A DNA stretch of 64,000 bases, taken from Caulobacteraceae bacterium UBA3198. Its GTDB lineage: Bacteria; Pseudomonadota; Alphaproteobacteria; Caulobacterales; Caulobacteraceae. Position 1 is the first letter of the stretch, and each line of letters begins with the position of its first letter. The stretch is taken from NCBI GenBank assembly GCA_002363865.1, contig DEWY01000005.1:121269-185268 (forward strand). The letters run 5' to 3'. Below the pieces are notes generated by a model, which saw nothing but the letters and a program-made list of their open reading frames with translations, made no database searches and was not told the origin of the DNA. Positions 42,738 to 51,687 of the stretch are shown piece by piece. The translations under genes and the position numbers were made by a program.

Positions 42738-43757
42738 ATGCGACAGAACACACAGGATGCGCTCTCCGGTCGGGTCATCGCCATCACCGGCGCGTCGGCC
42801 GGCGTCGGCCGCGCCACGGCCCTCGCCGCGGCCCGGGCCGGGGCTTCTCTTCTTCTGATGGCGCGGAGCCAGACAGCGCTGGAGGCGGTGGCCGACGAGG
42901 TCCGAGGTTTCGGCGTCCGGGCCCATGTGGCGGCCCTGGACGTCGCCGACGCCGAGGCGGTGCGGCAGGCGGCGCATGCCGGCGAGCAGGCGCTCGGGGC
43001 CATCGACGTCTGGGTGAACAGCGCCATGGTCACGGTCTTCTCGCCCATCGCCAAGCTGGCGCCCGAGGAGATCGCCCAGGTGACCAGCGTCACCTATCTC
43101 GGCTCGGTCCACGGGGCGATGGCGGCGCTGGAGGTGATGCGCGGCCGCGACCGCGGAGTCATCGTCCAGGTCGGATCGGCGCTCGCCTATCGCGGTATTC
43201 CGCTGCAGGCGCCCTATTGCGCGGCCAAGCACGCCGTTCGCGGCTTCCTTTCGTCCCTCCGCGCCGAGCTCCTTCACGAGGGCAGCGGGATCAAGGTCAG
43301 CGAAGTGCACCTGCCCGCCGTGAACACGCCGCAGTTCGACTGGGCGCGGGCCCATGCCGCCAAACGGCCCAAGCCGGTCGGCGACATCTACGCGCCGGAG
43401 GTCGCCGCCGAGGCCATCCTGCGGGCGGCGAAGGACCCGCAGCGGGAGTACTGGCTCGGCGCCAGCACGGCCCAGACCATCATCGGTCAGTCGGTGGCGC
43501 CCCAACTCATGGATCGCCTGATGGCCGACATGGCGTGGGACGGCCAGTTCACCGACCAGGCCTTCCCACCTGACTATGAGGACAATCTGTTCGAGACGGT
43601 CGAGAAGCCGCATCGCACGGAGGGCCGCTTCAGCGGCGAGCAGAAGCATCAGGCGCCCCTCATCGCCGGGGGACCGGCCCGCGCCGGCGTGGTGGCCGCC
43701 GGGGCCCTGGCCTTCGCGGGCCTAGGCCTGCTGGTCGGCCGGTTCGTCGGGCGCTGA
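42738..43757 (+). CDS. SDR-family oxidoreductase with C-terminal membrane anchor
   Basis: This 339-residue SDR has an N-terminal TGASAGVGRAT cofactor motif and the catalytic APYCAAKHA (Tyr-x-x-x-Lys). A long C-terminal extension (about residues 250-339) ends in a hydrophobic helix (AGALAFAGLGLLVGRF). It probably is a membrane-associated oxidoreductase. The last 36 bases are antisense to the end of the GH15 gene, a real convergent overlap. Substrate not known. Confidence 0.88.
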   Translation: MRQNTQDALSGRVIAITGASAGVGRATALAAARAGASLLLMARSQTALEAVADEVRGFGVRAHVAALDVADAEAVRQAAHAGEQALGAIDVWVNSAMVTVFSPIAKLAPEEIAQVTSVTYLGSVHGAMAALEVMRGRDRGVIVQVGSALAYRGIPLQAPYCAAKHAVRGFLSSLRAELLHEGSGIKVSEVHLPAVNTPQFDWARAHAAKRPKPVGDIYAPEVAAEAILRAAKDPQREYWLGASTAQTIIGQSVAPQLMDRLMADMAWDGQFTDQAFPPDYEDNLFETVEKPHRTEGRFSGEQKHQAPLIAGGPARAGVVAAGALAFAGLGLLVGRFVGR

Positions 43758-45551
43758 CTCGCTGTCCCTCGGCTCTTCCGGTCGGGCCGCCGACTTCTGC
43801 CGCGCCAGATTGAAGGCGGTATCGATGATGGCGAAGTGCGAAAAGGCCTGCGGGAAGTTTCCCAGTTGCCGCCCGGCCTTGGGCTCGTACTCTTCGGCCA
43901 GCAGGCCGACGTCGTTGCAGAGTTTCAGGAGGCGCTCGAAGAGGGCTTGAGCCTCCGCCCGGCGGCCTTGCAGCAGCAGATTGTCCGCCAGCCAGAAGCT
44001 GCAGGCGAGAAAGACCCCTTCCTCGCCCGCCAGGCCGTCATCGGCCTGCTTGGGATCATAACGCAGGACCAGGCCACCACGGGTCAGGCGGTCCTGGATG
44101 GCCGCCACAGTCGAGACCATCCTGGGATCTTCGGCCGGGAGAAAGCCGACCAGCGGGATCAGCAGGACCGAGGCGTCCAGGGCGTCGTCGCCATAGGACT
44201 GGACGAAGGCGCCAACCTGTTCGTCATACCCCCTGGCGCAGACCTCGGCGTGAATCTCGTCTCGAAGCGCCCGCCAGCGCTCCACCGGCCCGGGCTGGCC
44301 AAACTCCTCCACGGCCCGGACGGCGCGGTCAAACGCCACCCAGGCCATGACCTTGGAGTGCACGAAGTGGCGCGGCTCGCCGCGGACCTCCCAGATGCCC
44401 TCGTCAGGCTCGCGCCAGACGCGCTCCAGCTGCTTCAGCAGCGCCGTCTCCAGCGCCCAGCTGTCCTCGCGGAGATCGAGCTTGAAGGTTCGCGCCTGGT
44501 GCATGGTGTCGAGGATCCAGCCGAAGGCGTCGATCTGGAACTGGCCGGCGGCGGCGTTGCCGATCCTTACGGGCGCGGAGCCTTCATAGCCGGGCAGCCA
44601 GCCGATCTCTCGCTCCTCGACCCGCCGCTCGCCAGCAAGGCCATAGACGGGCTGGATCTCGTCGGGCTCGCCCGCCACCGCCCGAAGCACCCACTCGCAC
44701 CAGGCCTCGGCCTCCTTGCGGTAGCCGGCGTTCATCAGCGACAGCATGGAGAACGAGGCGTCACGCAGCCAGCAGAACCGATAATCCCAGTTGCGGGCCC
44801 CACCGATCTGCTCGGGCAGGGAGGTGGTAGGTGCGGCGATGATGCCGCCCGTCGGCGCATAGATCAGCGCCTTGATGGTGATCAGCGAGCGGTTGACGGC
44901 CTGGGGCCACGGCCCGTCGTAGCGGTTCTTCGCGCCCCATTTGCGCCAGTAGGACAGCGTTCGCGCCAGGGCCGCCTCTGGGTCGCAGGGCTCTGGCGTG
45001 TAGACATGCGACGGGTCGTAGCTCAGCACGAAGCTCAGGGTCTCTCCCGCCTCGACGCTGAAGGTCGTGGCGAGGTCGCCGTCGTCGATCTGGAGCGGGC
45101 ATGGACTGCGGAGAATCACCGAATGCGGGCCGGCCACGGCGCGCAGCGCTCCGGACTCCCTCATCTGCAGCCAGGGTTTGACCGCCCCATAGTCGAACCG
45201 TGGTCGCAGCAGCAGGCGCAGCTGGCTTCGCCCGTTCAGCCCGACCACCTGTCGGACGAGCTTGGGATCGCCCTGACGCGGCTCCATGAAGTCGATGATC
45301 CGGAAGCTGGCCCCGTCACGACCTTCGAAGTCATGCTCAATGACGAGGCTCCCCTCGCGGTAGCGCCGGGATGTCGGTCGGGCGTCCTCGGAGTCGATGC
45401 GCCAGAAGCCGTGTCGCTCATCGCCCAGCAAGGCGGCGAAGCAGGCCTCGGAGTCGAAACGCGGCCAGGCGAGCCAGTCGACGGAGCCGTTTCGTCCCAC
45501 CAGGGCGGCGCTCTCGCCATCCCCGATCAACGCATAGTCCTCAATCTGCAA
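43722..45551 (-). CDS. Glycoside hydrolase family 15 (glucoamylase/trehalase-like)
   Basis: This 609-residue intracellular GH15 enzyme has an N-terminal beta-sandwich (YALIGDGESAALVGRNGSVDWLAWPRFDS) and an (alpha/alpha)6 barrel with ARNWDYRFCWLRDASFSM, and a C-terminal LGNFPQAFSHFAIID. The layout matches bacterial trehalases of GH15, which hydrolyse trehalose to glucose, though glucoamylase action is possible. The start is TTG at 45551, preceded by GGGAGGGG. It is divergent from the lactone oxidase gene. Its 3' end overlaps the SDR gene by 36 bases. Confidence 0.9.
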   Translation of the reverse strand: MQIEDYALIGDGESAALVGRNGSVDWLAWPRFDSEACFAALLGDERHGFWRIDSEDARPTSRRYREGSLVIEHDFEGRDGASFRIIDFMEPRQGDPKLVRQVVGLNGRSQLRLLLRPRFDYGAVKPWLQMRESGALRAVAGPHSVILRSPCPLQIDDGDLATTFSVEAGETLSFVLSYDPSHVYTPEPCDPEAALARTLSYWRKWGAKNRYDGPWPQAVNRSLITIKALIYAPTGGIIAAPTTSLPEQIGGARNWDYRFCWLRDASFSMLSLMNAGYRKEAEAWCEWVLRAVAGEPDEIQPVYGLAGERRVEEREIGWLPGYEGSAPVRIGNAAAGQFQIDAFGWILDTMHQARTFKLDLREDSWALETALLKQLERVWREPDEGIWEVRGEPRHFVHSKVMAWVAFDRAVRAVEEFGQPGPVERWRALRDEIHAEVCARGYDEQVGAFVQSYGDDALDASVLLIPLVGFLPAEDPRMVSTVAAIQDRLTRGGLVLRYDPKQADDGLAGEEGVFLACSFWLADNLLLQGRRAEAQALFERLLKLCNDVGLLAEEYEPKAGRQLGNFPQAFSHFAIIDTAFNLARQKSAARPEEPRDSESAPDEPADQQA

Positions 45552-45756
45552 GTCTTGTTCCCCTCCCGAGGCGCGCCCGGCGGCGCGCGCCGCGACCACG
45601 CGTGTTCGGTGGCTAACGACCGCACGAGGCCTTCGGTTCGGAGGAAACTCGGCCTTTACGTTGGGGCGCCTGGCGAAAGCGCCCTGGACGGCGCCCTGCG
45701 GGATCAGGTTCAGTAGCGGGGCTGCGGGCCTCGACGCCGCGTGGCGGGGAGGGACA

Positions 45757-47016
45757 ATGGCGGACTGGTCCAACTGGTCGGGGAGCGTGCGCGCTGAGCC
45801 GGCCCAATTTGCGCAGCCCCGGACCGAGGCCGAGCTGCAGGCCCTGGTGCGCAACGCCAGCAAGGTGCGGGTGGTTGGCGCCGGCCATTCCTTCACGCCG
45901 CTCTGTGAGACCGATGGCCTGCTGCTGAACCTGTCTGAGCTGGAAGGCGAACTCATCATCGCCCCGGACCGCAAGACCGTGACTGCGCCGGCGGGCTGGA
46001 GCCTGAAGCGCCTGACCCGGGCCATGTGGGACGAGGGGCTGTCCCTGCCCAACCAGGGGGACGTCAATCCGCAGTCCCTGGCCGGGGCCATCGGCACCGG
46101 CACTCACGGCACCGGCCGCGAGCTCGGCAGTCTCTCGACCCTGGTCCAGGGGGTTCGCGCGGTCATGACCGACGGGAGCGTGGCCGAGACCAGCCGCGCT
46201 CAGGATCCGGACCTCTTCGAAGGCCAGCGCCTGTCGCTCGGCCTGTTTGGCGTGATCACCGCGGCCACCATCGACGTCCTGCCGGCCTACAAGCTGGAGG
46301 AGCGGGTCGAGAAGAAGCCCATGGCCTGGGTCTATGAGAACTTCGATGACCTGGCCCAACGCCACCGGCACGCTGAGTTTTTCGTCTTCCCCTATGCCGA
46401 TGAGGCCATCGTCAAGACGCTGCATCCTGTCGAGGCCGAGGACACGCCGCGAGGCAAGCCCAGCAACGAGGAAGACATCTTCCGGTTCTGCTGCGACATG
46501 ACCAAGGCCTTCCCCTTCCTGGCGGGACCGATCCAGCGGTTCATGACCGGCGCGTCCGGCGATGTGCACAAGGTGGGGCCGGCCTACCGCATCTTCCCGT
46601 CCACTCGGAACGTCCGGTTTGAGGAGATGGAGTACGAACTGCCCCGGGAGGCGGGCCTGCCGGCGCTCAAGGAGGTCATCGCCTGGATCCGCAAGGGTCG
46701 GCGGCCGGTGGCCTTCCCCTTCGAATTCCGCTGGGCGGCGGGCGATGACATCTGGGTCAGCCCGTTCAACAAGGGGCCGGGCGCCTCGATCTCCATGCAC
46801 CAGTACGCCAAGATGCCCTGGCGGGAGGTGTTCGCCGCCGCCGAACCCATCTTCCGCAGCCATGGCGGCCGCCCCCATTGGGGCAAGCGGCATTTCCTAA
46901 CGCGGGACGAGGTCGATGGCCTCTATCCCATGGCCGAGCGCTACCGCGAGGTACGCCGCCGCACCGACCCTGAGGGCAGGTTCCTCAATCCCCATCTCGC
47001 CGAACTGTTCAGCTGA
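45757..47016 (+). CDS. Aldonolactone oxidase (D-arabinono-1,4-lactone/L-gulonolactone oxidase family)
   Basis: This 419-residue VAO-family flavoprotein oxidises aldono-1,4-lactones, as in vitamin C-like pathways. The VGAGHSFTPL segment holds the His expected to bind FAD covalently, and the C-terminal PHWGKRH supplies the HWxK motif of sugar-lactone oxidases. The FAD-binding segment DVNPQSLAGAIGTGTHGTG is also clear. It starts at ATG 45757, with GGGGAGGG upstream, and heads a run of five same-strand genes (to 51267). The electron acceptor could be oxygen or a cytochrome. Confidence 0.9.
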   Translation: MADWSNWSGSVRAEPAQFAQPRTEAELQALVRNASKVRVVGAGHSFTPLCETDGLLLNLSELEGELIIAPDRKTVTAPAGWSLKRLTRAMWDEGLSLPNQGDVNPQSLAGAIGTGTHGTGRELGSLSTLVQGVRAVMTDGSVAETSRAQDPDLFEGQRLSLGLFGVITAATIDVLPAYKLEERVEKKPMAWVYENFDDLAQRHRHAEFFVFPYADEAIVKTLHPVEAEDTPRGKPSNEEDIFRFCCDMTKAFPFLAGPIQRFMTGASGDVHKVGPAYRIFPSTRNVRFEEMEYELPREAGLPALKEVIAWIRKGRRPVAFPFEFRWAAGDDIWVSPFNKGPGASISMHQYAKMPWREVFAAAEPIFRSHGGRPHWGKRHFLTRDEVDGLYPMAERYREVRRRTDPEGRFLNPHLAELFS

Positions 47017-47027
47017 GAAGAGTCCCC

Positions 47028-48179
47028 ATGTCCGTCCTTTCCGACGACCGCCGCCTGCACGGCCATCTGATCGGCCAGCAGGGCTCGCGCCGCGCGCTCA
47101 ATACGCCCGTCCTGGTGCTGGACCTCGACGTACTGGAGGCCAACATCGCCGCCATGGCGCAGCTGGCGGCCAAGGCCGGAGTCCGCCTGCGGCCCCACGC
47201 CAAGACGCACAAGAGCGTCGATATCGCGAGGCGCCAGGTGGCGGCCGGCGCCTTTGGCCTCTGCTGCGCCAAGCTCGGCGAGGCCGAGGCCCTGGCTGAG
47301 GGCGACATCGAAAACCTGCACATCACCTCGCCGGTGGTCTCGGCGCCGGCCATCGCCCGGCTGATCGCGCTGAACGCCCGCAGCCCTGGCCTGTCGGTGG
47401 TGGCCGATCATCCGGACAATGTGGCCGCCCTGGCCGCCGCAGCCTCGCCTGAGGCGCCGCTGAGTGTCTTTGTCGACATCGATCCGGGCATACGCCGCAC
47501 CGGCGTGGCGTCGGACGACGCCGCTGTGGCGCTCGCCCGCCAGATCGCCGAGGCGCCGTCTCTCACCTTCGGCGGCGTCCAGAAGTACTGCGGCCGCGAG
47601 CAGCATATCGAGGACTACGGCGCCCGGCGCGAAGCCATCCTCGCCCAGTCCGAGGCCCTCAAGACCACCATCGCAGCCTTGACCGAGGCGGGCCTGGCCC
47701 CGCCCGTCGTCACCGGCGGCGGCACCGGCACCCACCGCATCGACCTGGAGCTCGGCGTCTTCAACGAGCTGCAGGTGGGCTCCTACGTCTTCATGGATGA
47801 CCAGTATGTGGCCTGCCAGCTGGAGGCCGAGCCCGGCCAGCCCTATGGCCGCAGCCTGAGCGTCGAGGCCCGGGTGGTCAGCGCCAACCATGCCGCCCTG
47901 GTCACCGTCGATGCCGGCTTCAAGGCCTTCTCCACCGACGCCGATCCGCCCCAGGTCCTGGGCGGGGCCGGCGAGGGCGCACGCTTCGCCTTCATGGGCG
48001 ATGAGCACGGGGCGGTGATCGCGCCGGGCTTGGGTGAGACGCTGAAGCCCGGCGATCTGGTGACCCTGGCCGTGCCCCACTGTGACCCCACGGTGAACCT
48101 CTATGAGAGTTATCACGTGGTCCGCGGCGACGCCCTGGTGGACATCTGGCCCGTCAGCGCCCGGGGCCGCAGCCGCTAG
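47028..48179 (+). CDS. DSD1-family PLP enzyme (D-threonine aldolase / D-serine dehydratase-like)
   Basis: This 383-residue fold-type III PLP protein has the PLP Lys in LRPHAKTHKS at about residue 59, near the N-terminus as expected, and a metal site near the C-terminus (VPHCDPTVNLYESYHVV). Family members cleave D-threonine to glycine and acetaldehyde, or dehydrate D-serine; the His-Cys-Asp metal site fits either. It lies 11 bases after the lactone oxidase and 27 before the amidase, so all are probably one transcript. Confidence 0.89.
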   Translation: MSVLSDDRRLHGHLIGQQGSRRALNTPVLVLDLDVLEANIAAMAQLAAKAGVRLRPHAKTHKSVDIARRQVAAGAFGLCCAKLGEAEALAEGDIENLHITSPVVSAPAIARLIALNARSPGLSVVADHPDNVAALAAAASPEAPLSVFVDIDPGIRRTGVASDDAAVALARQIAEAPSLTFGGVQKYCGREQHIEDYGARREAILAQSEALKTTIAALTEAGLAPPVVTGGGTGTHRIDLELGVFNELQVGSYVFMDDQYVACQLEAEPGQPYGRSLSVEARVVSANHAALVTVDAGFKAFSTDADPPQVLGGAGEGARFAFMGDEHGAVIAPGLGETLKPGDLVTLAVPHCDPTVNLYESYHVVRGDALVDIWPVSARGRSR

Positions 48180-48206
48180 GCCCCAGACGCCATCAGGAGA
48201 CGCGCC

Positions 48207-49616
48207 ATGAGGTTCGAAGACTATCGCCGCCACGACATGACCGCCTTGGCCGACCTGGTCGCCCGGCGGGAGGTTTCGGCCGCCGAGCTGCTGGAGACGG
48301 CTCTGGCGCGGTCCGCTGCGGTCAATCCGCAGATCAACGCCATCACCCAGGACCTTTCCGACTTCGCCCGCGGCGAACTCACCCAAGCCAGCGAGGGGCC
48401 TTTCGCCGGCGTGCCCTTCCTGCTCAAGGACCTCGGCGCCCAGCTGGCCGGGACCATCACCACCGGTGGGTCGCGGGCCTTCAAGGACGCCCGCGCCGAG
48501 GCCGACAGCGCCATCGTGGCGGCCTATCGCCGGGCGGGGCTGATCATCTTCGGTAAGACCAATACGCCGGAGTTCGGCCTGGCGCCGGTCACCGAGCCCG
48601 CGCTGTTCGGCCCCAGCCGCAATCCATGGAACCTTGACCATACGCCGGGCGGCTCATCTGGCGGGGCTTCAGCGGCTGTGGCGGCCGGCATCGTGCCGGG
48701 CGCGCACGCCAGCGACGGCGGCGGCTCCATTCGCGTGCCTGCCTCGGCCTGTGGCCTGTTCGGCCTGAAGCCCTCCCGGGGCCGGGTCTCCTTCGCCCCG
48801 GCAGGAGAAGGGTGGGCCGGCGCCTCGATGCAGCATGCGCTCACCCGCTCGGTGCGCGACTGCGCCGCCCTGCTGGATGTCGTCTGCCAGCCCCAGGTGG
48901 GCGATCCCTACTTCCTGGCGCCGCCGGAACGACCCTTCGCCCAGGAGATCGGCCGCGATCCCGGCAAGCTGCGCATCGCCTTCACCACCGCCTCCCTCGC
49001 CAGCCCCGAACTGGATCCTCAGTGCGTCCGGGCCGTCCGCGACGCCGCCGCCCTCTGCGAAAGCCTCGGCCATGATGTGACGGAGGCGAGCCTGCCCGGC
49101 GATCTGGCCGCGCTCTCCCAGGCGGCCGGGGTGATCATCGCCGCCAGCGTGGCCGCCACCCTCGACGCCGAGGCCGAGCGCCGCGGCCGGCCGTTCGGCG
49201 AGGATGAGGTCGAGTTCACCACCTGGATGAGCTATCGCCGCGGCCGCGAGCTGTCGGCCCCGCAATATGTCCAGGCGGTCGCCGTCGTGCACGCCTTCGG
49301 CCGTGCGGTGGCCGGCCTGTTCGCCGACTACGACATCCTGCTGCTGTCCACCACTGGCCGGCCGCCGCCGCCGGTGGGCTGGCTGACCGAGGATCTCAGC
49401 CAATATGCCCGCCGCCTGTTCTCCTTCATGAGCAACACCCAGGCCTTCAACAACACCGGCCAGCCGGCCATGAGCGTGCCCCTGGCCTGGAGCGAAGAAG
49501 GCCTGCCCATTGGCCTCCAGTTCGTCGCCCCCATGGGCGAGGAGGCGAGGCTGTTCCGTTTGGCGGGCCAGTTGGAACAGGCCAAGCCCTGGTTCGATTG
49601 CATCGCGCCGCTCTGA
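48207..49616 (+). CDS. Amidase-signature family amidohydrolase
   Basis: This 469-residue amidase-signature enzyme has the catalytic Lys-Ser-Ser set: Lys in GVPFLLKDLG (about residue 78), cis-Ser in GGSSGGASAA and nucleophilic Ser in DGGGSIRVPAS. It hydrolyses a carboxamide; substrate unknown, often acyl-amino acids, indole-acetamide-like or drug-type amides. GGAG lies upstream of the ATG. It lies between the DSD1-like gene and the GNAT gene on one strand with short gaps. Confidence 0.92.
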   Translation: MRFEDYRRHDMTALADLVARREVSAAELLETALARSAAVNPQINAITQDLSDFARGELTQASEGPFAGVPFLLKDLGAQLAGTITTGGSRAFKDARAEADSAIVAAYRRAGLIIFGKTNTPEFGLAPVTEPALFGPSRNPWNLDHTPGGSSGGASAAVAAGIVPGAHASDGGGSIRVPASACGLFGLKPSRGRVSFAPAGEGWAGASMQHALTRSVRDCAALLDVVCQPQVGDPYFLAPPERPFAQEIGRDPGKLRIAFTTASLASPELDPQCVRAVRDAAALCESLGHDVTEASLPGDLAALSQAAGVIIAASVAATLDAEAERRGRPFGEDEVEFTTWMSYRRGRELSAPQYVQAVAVVHAFGRAVAGLFADYDILLLSTTGRPPPPVGWLTEDLSQYARRLFSFMSNTQAFNNTGQPAMSVPLAWSEEGLPIGLQFVAPMGEEARLFRLAGQLEQAKPWFDCIAPL

Positions 49617-49626
49617 GGAGGTCGAC

Positions 49627-50094
49627 ATGAGGATCCGCATCGCGGAGGCGTCAGACATGGAGGCCTGCGTCCAGCTGGCCGAGGCGCGGCGGGCGCTCTA
49701 TGAGACCTTCGAGCCGCGCTTCTGGCGCCGGGCGGCTAACGCCGCCGAGATGAGCCGCATGTGGTTTGCGCACCTCTTCGCCAAGGAAGACGTTCTGGCG
49801 CTGGTGGCCGAGATCGACGGTGAGGTGAGGGGCTTCCTGATCGCCCAGCCAACGCCCTCGCCGCCGGTCTATGATCCTGGCGGCCGCACGGCGCTGATCG
49901 ACGATTTCGTCGTGGCGCCGGACCAGTGGGAGACTGTCGGCGCCCAACTTCTGGGCGAGGCGCGCCAAAGGCTGCGGGCCGCCGATTTCGCCCAGATCGT
50001 CGTCGTGAGCGCCCGGCAGGATGAGGACAAGACACGGCTCCTGGAGTCGACGGACCTGTCGCTCGCCTCCACCTGGTGGACCGCGGTCGCCTGA
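49627..50094 (+). CDS. GNAT-family N-acetyltransferase-like protein
   Basis: This 155-residue protein resembles the GNAT fold: an N-terminal strand and helix (IRIAEASDMEACVQLAEARR), then the central VLALVAEIDGEVRGFLIAQ and LIDDFVVAP strands. The Q/RxxGxG/A acetyl-CoA loop is only weakly present (DQWETVGAQLLGEAR), so catalysis is not certain. It starts ten bases after the amidase and belongs to the same run. Confidence 0.75.
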   Translation: MRIRIAEASDMEACVQLAEARRALYETFEPRFWRRAANAAEMSRMWFAHLFAKEDVLALVAEIDGEVRGFLIAQPTPSPPVYDPGGRTALIDDFVVAPDQWETVGAQLLGEARQRLRAADFAQIVVVSARQDEDKTRLLESTDLSLASTWWTAVA

Positions 50095-50145
50095 GCCGCC
50101 GTTCGGCGGTGGAGCGCGCGGCGTGTGGGCGTTAAGGTCGCGCCC

Positions 50146-51267
50146 ATGACTCGACCCCATATCCTCTATGGCCTGCCCCATTCGCTCTACACCGGTCCGG
50201 CGCGGGCCTATCTGCGCAAGTCTGGCGTCGCCTTTGTCGAGCGGTCCGCCCGCGAGCCGGAGTTCCGTCAGCAGGTGATGCCGGCCATCGGCCGCTCGAT
50301 CATCCCGGTGCTGGTCACGCCTGAGGGCCAGATCGTCCAGGACAGCGTCGACATCATCGACCATGTCGAGGCGGCCGGCACGGCGCTGAGCGCCTATCCT
50401 GAGAGCCCGCGCCATCTGTTCCTGGCGCACCTCTTCCAGCTGTTCGGCTCCCAGGGGCTGCTGCGAGCGGCCATGCACTACCGGTGGAGCTATTACGGGG
50501 CTCAGGGCGCCTTCCTTGATCATGCGTTTGGCGTGTCGGGCGCCGAGGACGACCCAAGCCGCGGCGCCATGCGCAAGATGCAGAGCTATCTGCCGGGCCT
50601 GGGCGTGCGGCCCGACACCATCCCGCTGATCGAGCAGGGCTATCACGACCTGCTGGCGGCGTTGGAGGCTCACCTGTCGGTCCATCCCTATCTGCTGGGG
50701 GGCCGGCCCAGCATCGGGGATTACGGCCTGTTCGGGCCGCTATTTGCGCATCTGGGCCGTGACCCCGTGCCCGCCGACATCATGAAACGCCAGGCGCCAG
50801 CCACCTTCCGCTGGATCGAGCGCCTGCATGCGCCGGACCTGGACATCCCGGACATGCCGAACGCCGACGGCTGGCTGCCCGGCGACGCCACGCCGGAGAC
50901 CCTGGAGGCGCTCGTGGTGGAGATGGGGGCGGAGATGGGCGCGGAGCTTGCCGCCAAGCTCGCCTGGCTGGAAGACCACTATCAGCGCCTGGCCCCGGTC
51001 GACGGTGATCCGGTCAGCGCCAAGCCGCACCAGCGGACGCTTGGCGTGACGCCCAGCCGGTATCGCGGGGTCCCCGACGAGGTCGGGGTGCAGCCCTATC
51101 TGCTCTACATGGTCCAGAGGACGGAAGCCGCCCTCGCGGCGCTTAAGGACGCCGACCGGGCCTGGGCTGACGCTCTGCTGGCCCGCTCAGGCCTGGGGTG
51201 TCTTGGGGAAGCCCGGCAGGCCCGGGTGGACCGCCGCAATCACATCGAGGTCTGGGCGCGACCCTAA
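50146..51267 (+). CDS. Glutathione S-transferase family protein
   Basis: This 373-residue protein has an N-terminal thioredoxin-like GST domain (ILYGLPHSLYTGPARAYLRKSG), a cis-Pro region (SIIPVLVTPEGQIVQDS), and a helical C-terminal domain (HLSVHPYLLGGRPSIGDYGLFGPLFAHL). It is longer than a canonical GST (200-230 aa) because of a C-terminal extension rich in Glu/Ala and Arg. It probably conjugates or isomerises a substrate with glutathione. The ATG at 50146 fits the fold; it is the last gene of the 45.8-51.3 kb run. Confidence 0.86.
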   Translation: MTRPHILYGLPHSLYTGPARAYLRKSGVAFVERSAREPEFRQQVMPAIGRSIIPVLVTPEGQIVQDSVDIIDHVEAAGTALSAYPESPRHLFLAHLFQLFGSQGLLRAAMHYRWSYYGAQGAFLDHAFGVSGAEDDPSRGAMRKMQSYLPGLGVRPDTIPLIEQGYHDLLAALEAHLSVHPYLLGGRPSIGDYGLFGPLFAHLGRDPVPADIMKRQAPATFRWIERLHAPDLDIPDMPNADGWLPGDATPETLEALVVEMGAEMGAELAAKLAWLEDHYQRLAPVDGDPVSAKPHQRTLGVTPSRYRGVPDEVGVQPYLLYMVQRTEAALAALKDADRAWADALLARSGLGCLGEARQARVDRRNHIEVWARP

Positions 51268-51279
51268 GGTCTCAGCGCT

Positions 51280-51459
51280 CTAGCGGCCCATCCAGGGCTT
51301 GGACTTGGACGAGGACTGGTGGGCGGCGGCCTGTTCGCGCTGGAAGCGCCCGCCCCGGGGCGGTTTCGGCTTGGCGTCCAGGGCGGCCTTCTTCAGCCGC
51401 AGGGCGCGCTGAATCGGGGTCTCGCCTTCGGGGCCGTCATCGGCGGGGGAGTCGCTCAT
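51280..51459 (-). CDS. Small basic hypothetical protein, 59 aa
   Basis: This 59-residue Lys/Arg/Gln-rich protein begins MSDSPADDGPEGETPIQRAL and ends SKSKPWMGR, with an acidic head and a basic tail. It resembles short conserved proteins I recall from Caulobacterales but of unknown role. Its ATG overlaps the TGA of the upstream small gene (ATGA), so the two are translationally coupled. It ends 12 bases after the convergent GST gene. Confidence 0.68.
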   Translation of the reverse strand: MSDSPADDGPEGETPIQRALRLKKAALDAKPKPPRGGRFQREQAAAHQSSSKSKPWMGR

Positions 51460-51632
51460 TTTTTCGGTCCGGCGTTGAGGTCTGGGCGGGCGGCGAGGAA
51501 GGCGGCCTTTTCGGCCGGCGTGAGCACCTTGCCGGGCTTCTGCCTGGAAACGCGCGGCTTGGGCGGGGCGTAGACGTCCATCGGGGGCGCCGGGGCCTTG
51601 AGGTCGGACAGTCTCTTGGGCGGCGGCTTCAT
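51456..51632 (-). CDS. Small Pro/Lys-rich hypothetical protein, 58 aa
   Basis: This 58-residue protein (MKPPPKRLSDLKAPAPPMDV... ending ARPDLNAGPKK) is rich in Pro, Lys and Ala and has no membrane segment. It is the first of a coupled pair with the 59-residue gene downstream. No ribosome-binding site is obvious before the ATG at 51632. It lies upstream of neither pot genes nor an identifiable regulator. Function unknown. Confidence 0.6.
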   Translation of the reverse strand: MKPPPKRLSDLKAPAPPMDVYAPPKPRVSRQKPGKVLTPAEKAAFLAARPDLNAGPKK

Positions 51633-51687
51633 GGGTCATCGCGCGGTGAAGGACCCCCGACTCCAGGGCCGCCCCACCTATGACACA

